This document shows, one piece after another, positions 24,122-64,000 of a stretch of 64,000 bases of DNA. Origin of the DNA: Engraulis encrasicolus (lineage: Eukaryota > Chordata > Actinopteri > Clupeiformes > Engraulidae); contig NC_085875.1 of NCBI RefSeq assembly GCF_034702125.1, positions 40,818,270 through 40,882,269 on the forward strand, in the 5' to 3' direction. The notes under the pieces are model-generated. The model searched no databases and was not told where the DNA came from. It worked only from the letters and a program-made list of their open reading frames with translations. The position numbers and the translations under genes were made by a program. Within the stretch, counting starts at the first letter, position 1, and each line of letters begins with the position of its first letter.

Positions 24122-27102
24122 ATAACCTCTGAACGCCCCTGATGGCTCTAATGACCAATGGCTGGATAGATTCTGGTATAGCGAAGTAACCATCGTTTGT
24201 ATGCAGCAAATATGAGAATTTACTACATATGCATTTCGTTATTTTTTGCCAGCTACATAGCAAGGCAGCCGGGACTTTCGGATGGACCCTCAGTCTTTGT
24301 GAACACAGCCCATGTAATCAGTCCATCAACATTTGAATCATGAACTTCGAGTCTATAGGGACAAGGGCATTCAGACCACGAGGCAGGAAGCCAAGGCCCT
24401 AATTTCACGTTTGCACATTACAGCACACAAGCACAAATCATGAGGCCCACACAACATAAAAAACTGTGCTTTTCAGCAGCAGTGCATTCGAAAAAATAAA
24501 CAAGTCTCAATACTGTAGCATTACTGACCCATCATACATCAAGACTTCCCAGACAGCTGTTTACCTGCAGAACTGTCTGTGGGTAAGCACAAGGCCTTCC
24601 AGGCGGATGGGGAAGAGAACATCACAGCTGCCCACCATGTTCTGGATCTTGAATTCCAGGAATCTGGCGGGGAAGCCCAGCTTCTGCACCACACGCGCAT
24701 ACTTGCGGGCAGCCAGCCTGGACTGCTCTTCACTGTTTTGGAACAAAAAAACACAGCCAAGAGAAAGAGAGAGATGATGCTGATGGGGATGCACATGAGG
24801 GTTACACACACATAGTCCAATGCCATATATAGTATGACGAGGACATCTTTATGTACATACTGTAGAAATACTGCTCCAAAGGCTTATGCAAATGTGCAAA
24901 ATTTGTGTAAACTAGAGTGAGACTCTACAGTCATGCCATCTTACATCTTATCACCTATTTGAAATTTTCTGCGGATTACATAGGCCTACACAATGTAGCA
25001 TACACAAACTGTGTTCTTAGAAACTGACTGAGTTAGCAGAGGTCACGAAATGTTTATCATTTAGTCCTATAATCGAGATAAGATATCCCAGGATAAGGTG
25101 TAGGTGATCCAAGCTTTTGAGTGAGGAGTCGGCACACTTGAAATCCTTTTTTCGTGTTTCAACCTGGTCGAAAAGTAGTTCTGCCATGGAATAAAACACA
25201 AAAAAGGATTTCAAATGTGCAGACTCCGCACTCTAACTCTTTCCTAACTGTACACAGTCCTGCTGCTTTTTTCTCCACCAACACTCTTCTCTAACCTTCC
25301 TGTGAATTTTCTTTCACAGACTGAACTAAAATCCATCATGATTTTAAAAAGTTACACCAGAGATAACACATTATGTCATCATGTCTTAGTAGAATGTAAA
25401 ATATCTTCTTATCCTCTTATAAGAGCACACCTCACACACTCTGTGGGATTATCCAAAAACAGGTTCTGACCTTTTGGCTCCTGTGCAGACCATCTTTCCA
25501 GAGCTGAAGATGAGTGCTGTTGTCCTGGGCTCCCTGATCCGCATGATGACCGCAGCAAATCGCTACAAAAACAAACAAAAAACAGGCACTCTGGGCAGTC
25601 AGAAATCATTGCTAAATATCTAAAACGACATCAAAAGCAAGCAATGTGTAGGGTACTTATAGCCTTAATTTACAGTACTTTGGGATAGGTATATTACAGT
25701 ACTCTTTTTAAAAAGCCTATCAGATTAATTAACACATCTGTGCAGTGGAAGGCCACACTGAAGTCTGTGTCTGGTCTGTGAAGTCAAATAAAAGTGTGGT
25801 GGATGAATATGATGATGGCGCACATACCTTTGGGTTATATTCAGCATTCCTGGCCTGCAGGGCGATGTACTTCAGGTCAAGGCGGCAGTGCAGATTGACT
25901 GTTGATACAATGTTCCTGTTCACACATGTTGAGATGTTTTCATTGTCCACATTCGTGACAATCAATAATAGCTAACTATTAAGGGTTACTTACTATATTC
26001 ATGTACAATGATATAACTGTATTTTCTGTATTATCTTTTTTTAACTTTGCTGCTAGAATGCTGTGTGCTGCTAGGGGTTACACTGCATCCATGACTCAAA
26101 AGGCGGCAGCTTCAAAATTGCTCTCAAAATTGCTAAGCTTACAGCCTCAAAGACCTTAAGTGTGCAGACATTTATATTTCAATTTTAACTTTTTGCTGCT
26201 ATGGGAGGGGGACTGGGGGGGTGGGGGTACTCAAGGTGACGCACTGTAGCATGGGGACAATATTGCTGGCCTCGGTCAGAGGCGTGACGGGTGTCATGGG
26301 CGTCATGGGGGTCATGGGGTAGAACTGAGGTGCCGCCGACGTGCCGTCATAGGTCTGCCCAGCAGCCATGGCCTGTGATGCCCCCTCCGCAGACACCGGT
26401 GTGCCCTCTGTGAAGACGCCGCTGTCGTTCTGGCTCTGCTCATGTTGAGATGATGAAGCCGGGTCCTGCTGTTGCTGTGAATCCTGCGCTGGTTCGTCCT
26501 GTGTGCTGAGCTCGTCTGGTAGGAAGCTGAGGTCCAGGTCCTCAGTGAGATTGCTGCTGTCCTGCCGCCCACCACCGCCCATGTTGAGGAAGGAGGGGTC
26601 CTGGAGCTGCAGAGGGGCCTGCAAGCCCAAGTCCCCCTCGAACAGGTAATCAGTGGGGTCCTGAAGTCAAGATGGGATGGGTGGGACGAAGTAATGGGAA
26701 GGAAAATAGAACATGTATGTAACAACTGGAGTGATCTTAAAACATTAACACGGACAACCATGAAATGGTGTGTGCATGGTCAGATGCTTGGTCTTGTACA
26801 AATTAGGCTAAATATGAGACTTTCAATGTTTTGAATGTCTGTCAATGTCTCTCACTGGGTAGTGAAAGTGCACAGTAACCTACATCTAAATAAAAAAAAG
26901 GTCAGAAAAATAGATCTGTTCATACTGTTACAACAGGCAAGCTGAAAACAGACCTATGTAGTCAACAGTAGGCCTAATATTCAAATTTCTCCATTATTGT
27001 GTATTATTTGCTTTTCACACACAGGCATATCATTATTGTGCCTACGCTACTTACATTAACAGACTCCTGAAAGAAGCCCTCCATTGTCGACTCTTCATCC
27101 AT
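22851..27102 (-). CDS. tbpl2: TATA-box-binding-protein-like 2 (TBP2/TRF3)
   Basis: Seven coding exons join in phase: 27055-27102, 26245-26660, 25828-25915, 25471-25562, 24565-24732, 23048-23142 and 22851-22927. They give 984 nt, 327 aa. The product replaces TBP on core promoters in oocytes and early embryos. The N-terminal half is unlike TBP except for a Gln patch and the TBP-like [15 protein letters not shown] run before the core. The core (about 156-327) has both saddle repeats. The four DNA-intercalating phenylalanines are kept at 186, 203, 277 and 294, with the same 17/74/17 spacing as human [20 protein letters not shown] near the C terminus favours TBPL2 over TBP, which has KVRAEIYEAF there. 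The exon 2 donor is CA|GTGCGT and joins to G|AACATT, giving the expected Q-N-I-V. Confidence 0.96.
23185..23513. mobile_element. Degenerate hAT-like element in a tbpl2 intron
   Basis: The ends CAGGGGTCACCAACC (23193) and TTGGTGACCCCAG (ending near 23505) are inverse. The flanking octamers GTTTACTG and GTTTACAA match at six of eight bases. The body is AT-rich with an (AAT)n run. Confidence 0.75.
23640..24120 (+). mobile_element. 3' end of an L2-like LINE with (ATT)n tail
   Basis: A plus-strand frame near 23750-23900 reads [17 protein letters not shown] and, after a short gap, KLKTHLF, the usual C-terminal end of teleost L2-type reverse transcriptases. It is followed by a 3' UTR ending GACCTTGGGTATCTTGAAAG and an (ATT)n tail (24076-24120). 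The copy is 5'-truncated and inactive, in an intron of tbpl2. Confidence 0.8.
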
Positions 27103-27578
27103 GCGCGCATTGATTTCGTTATGGAGTGTACTGGTACATCAATCAGCATGTTTTCCGGGGTTTCAGGTTAATTGGCAGCGGCAGCCAATTAGTGTGAGCT
27201 GTGGGTTGTACGCGTAAAAGTATGCGTAAAACTCTGCATTGTCGAGGCATGGACGAAAGAGTTATTTGTGTTGAACTAACGCCGACGTAGGCCTATTAGC
27301 AAAAGATTGGAAATAAACTTATACAGTACAATAAACTACCAAAATAACTCAAGATGCGGAGTATACTTTCAGTCTCCAACCAATAGAGGGAGACATTCCA
27401 AAAAGACTTGAGCAGATTTTCTAGGAGCATGAGAAGTAGTAGAAGTAGCGCTGCGCATGCAGTTCTGTCAACAGACTGATCTGTCAATGTAGCATATTAT
27501 GTTCGTCAGGTTTTTCCATTAAACGTTGATATACTGTTTTCTCTTTCACTTAAGAATGTTTGTGTTGACTATTGTGCC
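27103..27578. promoter_or_regulatory. 476-bp shared spacer between tbpl2 and jmjd7 (putative bidirectional promoter)
   Basis: The two start codons face away from each other with only 476 bp between them, so the promoters and 5' UTRs of both genes must lie here or overlap the genes. A CCAAT box is visible at 27380-27384. No TATA box at a convincing distance and no GC-rich island was seen. Confidence 0.6.
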
Positions 27579-33145
<5,567 letters not shown>

Positions 33146-33692
33146 CATCACACGGAACACGGCTCCAAGATTCTAATCTGAGCTTAGCTCGCTGAAGCTG
33201 CAGCATTGGCAGCAAGTGACACTCATGGAAACTCTGACTGACTGGCTTGACCGACCATGCGTGAGCCGCCCAGTGCAACAACAGCAGACCTTTCCACCCC
33301 TTGACCTAGCAAATCAGTGGCATTGTCTTGCGGCATGTGATGCTTTGAGACTGTGCCTGCCCAGACCTGGCCTGGTGTGAAGTTTGACAGGCCTTTGTCA
33401 AGTTGGTGCGCTGACTGTTTTTTGAAGGAAAGGCAAGGGTGTTATTATTGCAAAACAGAGGAAATGTGTTACGCTTAGAAAACATTGGATCATTGCATTA
33501 CATCAGCCCACCTCATACTTGCCAGGGAAAACTCTGGGGTGAGGGTGGGAGACGAGGAAAAACTTGCTTCTTTTTAAGCTGCACTCAAACTCACAAACTC
33601 TTCAACATAACCCTGCTCCACCCATGACGGTAAACAAAGTGCAATAAATACACATGCTTTGAATGTAGGGTGTAATAAATACCATTTTTATT

Positions 33693-33700
<8 letters not shown>
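33146..33700 (+). other. jmjd7: jmjd7 3' UTR with two poly(A) signals
   Basis: Non-coding sequence after the stop, with AATAAA at 33643-33648 and 33674-33679 on the plus strand. The 3' UTR is therefore about 0.5 kb. Confidence 0.7.
33687..33692 (-). promoter_or_regulatory. mapkbp1: Candidate mapkbp1 poly(A) signal facing jmjd7
   Basis: AATAAA on the minus strand, 8 bp beyond the second jmjd7 signal (33674-33679). If used, it makes the mapkbp1 3' UTR about 4 kb long and places the two cleavage zones on top of each other. Confidence 0.5.
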
Positions 33701-59098
<25,398 letters not shown>

Positions 59099-59130
59099 CT
59101 GCAACACGAAACATACACACACACACATTA

Positions 59131-59488
59131 GTAACAAATAGAGGTGTAAATAACAGCCTTAATGATGATACGATTCAATATCGATTTCTTAAAGGCAGCG
59201 ATTCGATTATTTTCGATACGTAGCCTCTTACTGCAGATGGGGTTGCCGGTTGGCCTATTCACTATTTGCTGAAAATACTCGACTACATCATAACAACATT
59301 GCTATGGCAGTACAGAGAGCCAAGTAACAGATTATGACATACTGTAGCCATTACAATTTCCGTGACAGTAAGGTTATAACATAGGCTCTGCACTAAGGGG
59401 TTAAGTATGCCCCTGACCGATTCAGTTGTCGGCCGTAGGATTGATGCATTGATACATATTGATTATAATTTTCACCCCTAGTAACAAA
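59131..59488. mobile_element. hAT-like MITE with perfect TSD GTAACAAA
   Basis: The ends TAGAGGTGTAAAT (59139) and AATTTTCACCCCTA (ending 59480) are imperfect inverses. GTAACAAA flanks both (59131-59138 and 59481-59488). The body has GATTCGATT and TCGATACG palindromic phrases. It begins about 40 bp upstream of a mapkbp1 acceptor. Confidence 0.88.
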
Positions 59489-60001
59489 CACATGTAGCCT
59501 ACTATGCTATGATACTATGCCAATTTTGATGAAATAGTTTGTCACTGCACTTTGCCTTTGTAGGGCAATATATGCACACACAGAGCACAAACGCAAATAC
59601 ACAGTCAAGAATTGTTCACATACTTGTGCAGTGAACCTTTTTATCTCTCTCTTTTGCCTAATAATATGTCAAACACAAACCCACACACACAGACAACCAC
59701 AGGCAGCGAATCACAGACTCTCTTTCTCTCTCTCTCATCTTTTTCTCTCCACCACTTTCAACACTTCACTATGCCTCCCAATGTTTAGTACTTTTATTAT
59801 GATCTTTGAACATTTACATCAATCGTGCACCGTCTATGGATAGGCATCTCTCTGATTATGGCATAGCTCATCTCCAGGCAACAAAAGCAAAATTGCAGAT
59901 AAGCCCAGGGGTAACACAAACACAACTGACTTACACTCACACACCCCACCCAGTGTGGTGGGCACAGCATCCATCAGTTGCCTACAAAGAGGCAACATCA
60001 G

Positions 60002-60147
<146 letters not shown>

Positions 60148-60326
60148 TCAGGAGGCACACACGGCTCTGGCCACCTCTGCAATACACCCATTGCCCACAC
60201 AAACAAATAAACACAACATAATTCTCCACTTTCCCACAAGAACTCAGCTCATAAATCACCTTTCACCTCATTCCCCCAAAACACACACAAACACACACAC
60301 AGTCTCCCATATATCCTGAACATCCA

Positions 60327-60445
<119 letters not shown>

Positions 60446-60499
60446 CAGACGAATAGACCTCATTAGTAGTGCCCCTGTGCAGAGTGTCTGGAGTCCTGT

Positions 60500-60697
<198 letters not shown>

Positions 60698-60896
60698 AGA
60701 GAGATGCACGGCCCTCCAGACAGTGCAGCAGAGGTCTGCTCCACATATGTGCTCCGTTACTGACACACTGCTTGCTGTAATAATGGCGTGCTACTGAATA
60801 CTACACACATACACAAACACACATCCACGGGCACACACACACATCTGAGGGCACACACACATACAGGCACGCAGGCATGCACACCCACACACTGTG

Positions 60897-61032
<136 letters not shown>

Positions 61033-61153
61033 CAAAACAAATTAAGTCAGAGGGGAATTACAGTTTTGCGATAAAACTCAGAGGAAGTAAGTGATTTTCT
61101 GGAGCGTGTCATGGAGCTGTCACATAACTGGGGCATGAGTGGACCTACTGGGC

Positions 61154-61156
<3 letters not shown>

Positions 61157-61229
<73 letters not shown>

Positions 61230-61240
61230 CGTGTGTCTGT

Positions 61241-61325
<85 letters not shown>
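61157..61325. repeat. (GT)n microsatellite, inverted relative to 60899-61029
   Basis: About 168 bp of GT with one interruption (TTCGTGTGTCTGTTCG near 61228). Confidence 0.97.
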
Positions 61326-61326
<1 letters not shown>

Positions 61327-62131
61327 CCGAGCTGGGCGCGTATGTGTTTGGCAACAAATATGACTTTCACTTCACCCTCTTACTCACTCTCCTACAGCCA
61401 CAGACCCAAAATCTGTTTCACGTTGTCCTTATTCTTTTGCTACAAAAATGGGAGAAAGCAAGTGATCGCTGGAATGAGTCATAACATTAACTGTAGCAGT
61501 AACATATCTGCGGCATGAGTGAAGTGTTTGGTGTCCTCCTCAAAGCCAGAGTCAGAGCCCACGCTAATGACTCAATATCCCAGAGTCATATCCTCAGCAC
61601 TTCCTGGTACAACCACAACTTCCTGTGTGGAGAGCCAATGATGACAGATGGCCATTAACTCCCCACACTACTATACTGCACCCATACACGTATACATGTG
61701 GTACATTCAAAAAATGTACTGAAAGTATGCTCTGAAAGTAGAATATGGTGCTATGGTTAAAAAATATAATATAAATAGCATACTAAATGAATGACACGCA
61801 AATAATTCACTAACAGCTTCAAAATACTCTTCTGTGTGCTCAGAACACGTGGAGTGGCAGTTTACAAATGAACACATAGATTATAATTGAGCATGAACAG
61901 ACACCATACCCACTGAACATACAGTCTCACATACACACATACAGTATACGCACACACACACACACACACACGTCAGATGCCAGTTCAGAGGTATACATAG
62001 ACTCAAACACACAAAACAGACACATGCTGTGTGTAAAGATAAAGACATTCAGTAGACACATTCACAAGTGTAGAGATACAGATGCAGACATAGACCCAGT
62101 CTATGTACAGAGACACTGTAGAGACACACAC

Positions 62132-62133
62132 AT

Positions 62134-62164
<31 letters not shown>

Positions 62165-62174
62165 CACACACACA

Positions 62175-62210
<36 letters not shown>

Positions 62211-62244
62211 CACGCACACGCACACGCACACACACACACACACA
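62132..62244. repeat. (GCAC)n / (CA)n array
   Basis: Two GCAC blocks and three CA blocks over about 110 bp. Confidence 0.95.
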
Positions 62245-62504
62245 GTTCCAGTCCCCTCTAAATCAAATCTTGGCTGTCAAGTTAACCACGCCAGAGGTTG
62301 CGCTGCGACACATGGGTATTAGATATTCCTCTTGAAGGGAGTGGAATTCAATTAGGCACTGGGCATTCCAGAGAGACTTAATTATAACCTTACACCCATT
62401 ACCCTCCTCCTCCATCAGCAGGGAACGAAGGAGAGAGGAAAGATACAGAAGAGGAGAGAAGGGGGTGGGGAGCAGACGGTATAGGAAAGACAAGAAAGAA
62501 AAAG

Positions 62505-62532
<28 letters not shown>

Positions 62533-62543
<11 letters not shown>

Positions 62544-63774
62544 GGCTGTAACGATATTGCATCGAACCGAGGGATCGCGGTACGCAGACCCACGAACCCC
62601 TATCGCGAACCTCCCTCGCAGAATCGCGATGCGCCCTTTCAAAGTTGTTAAGGGCTCTGCATACTTAACGTGCGCACTTTGGCGCATTTGGCGCGAGAAC
62701 CATTAAAATGTAGGCTACCCCTCAGTCTAGAAAACAGCAGGATACAAATGTTTGCATATGCGCTTAAAAAAGACGAGTAGAAAAGGGGCGCACTGACATG
62801 TGCGAGTAACACTTCCATTCACCCCTCTCTTATAAAATGTTCCGTCCAACCAGCACGTGCATTTGTTATCAATTGCCTGAGAAACCTCCGCGAGACAAAA
62901 AACTTGGGCAAACGTCGGAAGGTAAAGCATGAAATGAACAACTGACCATGAAGGCTTTATCAAACGTGTGAATATTTTTTGATTCATGCATGCGCCGATG
63001 CATGTTGAGTGGGGACTGGCGTTGAGCGGAGAGAGAGAAAGAGAGCGAGAGAGCGAGATGCTCCGCCTGCCCAAATTCTCAAACCACGCTACGCTCTAAT
63101 AAGGGAAGTGTCTGAAGTCGGGCGAACGTTAGGGTCGATGTGGATATTAGGCAGCATTGCCGCATTGACCGCCTGCCTAGCGAAAACATGCTCTATTTCA
63201 GCCTCTGCATCCATTCCCGCTCTTGACAAAATGTCAACTCACAACACCAAACAAAGGACAACGTGCGTGTTGCAAAGTGAGATGAGAACATGAGGTACAT
63301 TTCGAGTTAGGCTAAGCGTGGCGCGCTGCTGCACCATCAAAAAAGTTACAAAAATATTAAACATCAAAATCAAGTGTTGCATTTCTGTAAGTAACATAAT
63401 ACAACATGTTTCCTGACGAAATATGATCAGTGTTGTTTTCAGTTAATGTTTGGATATTAATTGGATAATGTTTGATAATGTGGATAATGTGAGACAGTTC
63501 TTATAGGCTACCTACTGGAACCCTGACCCTTCTCTCTCCGACTCTGTCTCTTTCACACACGGTCAGCATCTCAGCATGATATGATCTAAGCCTATTAATA
63601 ATAAGCCTATTTTTCGTTGGTGAACTAATATCCCTTATTTCTCTGTGTTGTGCTTTGATGTCAACACCTGGGGAACAGGTTGCAGTGGTAGGCCTATATC
63701 TGCAAAATCATTTAGTACACCTACAAAATTAATGTAGGCAGGTAGCCTAAATGCAAAAAGAAAGCATATATAGG

Positions 63775-63814
<40 letters not shown>

Positions 63815-63923
63815 ATTTTTTCCTTACATTTAAAAAAAAAATAAAATCGTGGGGCGTATCGAACCGTAGGTCATATATCGTGATACAAACCGAATCGTGG
63901 GTTGGGTGTATCGTTACAGCCTT

Positions 63924-63932
<9 letters not shown>
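62533..63932. mobile_element. 1.38-kb hAT-like element inserted in an (AT)n tract
   Basis: The ends TAAGGCTGTAACGATAT (62541) and ATCGTTACAGCCTTA (ending 63924) are inverse. Both sides are ATATATAT, which fits an 8-bp target duplication inside a pre-existing AT repeat. A further AT run lies inside near 63778-63811. Short open frames inside show no recognisable transposase motif, so the copy is non-autonomous or decayed. Confidence 0.85.
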
Positions 63933-63985
<53 letters not shown>

Positions 63986-64000
63986 AAGAGAACAAAAGAG

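Noticed and set aside
63009..63293. A 94-aa frame inside the hAT-like element at 62541-63924
   Set aside because: No BED finger, hAT dimerisation motif or other family signal is visible, so no gene is claimed.

Overview
This window is vertebrate nuclear DNA, most likely from a ray-finned (teleost) fish. It has intron-containing genes with GT/AG splice sites, tRNA-derived SINEs, many short non-autonomous hAT-type elements, 3' ends of L2-like LINEs, and very dense CA/GT/GA microsatellites. Sequence alone does not settle the species. No bacterial, viral, CRISPR or operon feature was seen.

Five protein-coding genes were read exon by exon, with reading phase checked at every junction. From left to right they are: fbxo34 (+, one coding exon, 6541-8937, 798 aa); atg14 (-, 10 exons, 13470-22206, 512 aa); tbpl2 (-, 7 exons, 22851-27102, 327 aa); jmjd7 (+, 8 exons, 27579-33145, 315 aa); and mapkbp1 (-, the last 19 coding exons, 37749-59098, about 1,209 aa, with its 5' part beyond the right edge). 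fbxo34 and atg14 converge, atg14 and tbpl2 run in tandem, tbpl2 and jmjd7 diverge from a 476-bp spacer, and jmjd7 and mapkbp1 converge, with opposing poly(A) signals only a few bases apart.

The genes belong to separate pathways: an SCF ubiquitin ligase adaptor, the autophagy PI3-kinase complex I subunit, a germline TATA-box-binding-protein paralogue, a JmjC lysyl hydroxylase and a WD40 scaffold of JNK/NOD2 signalling. The order joins two blocks that, from memory, are separate in human: FBXO34-ATG14-TBPL2 (14q22) and JMJD7-MAPKBP1 (15q15).

The rest is intron, UTR and repeats. At least seven hAT-like insertions have a perfect or near-perfect 8-bp target-site duplication. There is a 282-bp inverted-repeat element with 36-bp perfect arms around a 3-nt loop, and a 1.35-kb element carrying a nested inverted repeat and a 41-bp minisatellite. 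A 130-bp diverged tandem array is split by a SINE. The right end (58-64 kb) is mostly intronic microsatellite.

The strongest observations concern microsatellites that form the splice-acceptor context of coding exons: (TG)n before three mapkbp1 exons, and (CT)n before one atg14 and one mapkbp1 exon. Two CLEAR/TFEB-like E-boxes lie just upstream of atg14. No wholly new biological system was found.
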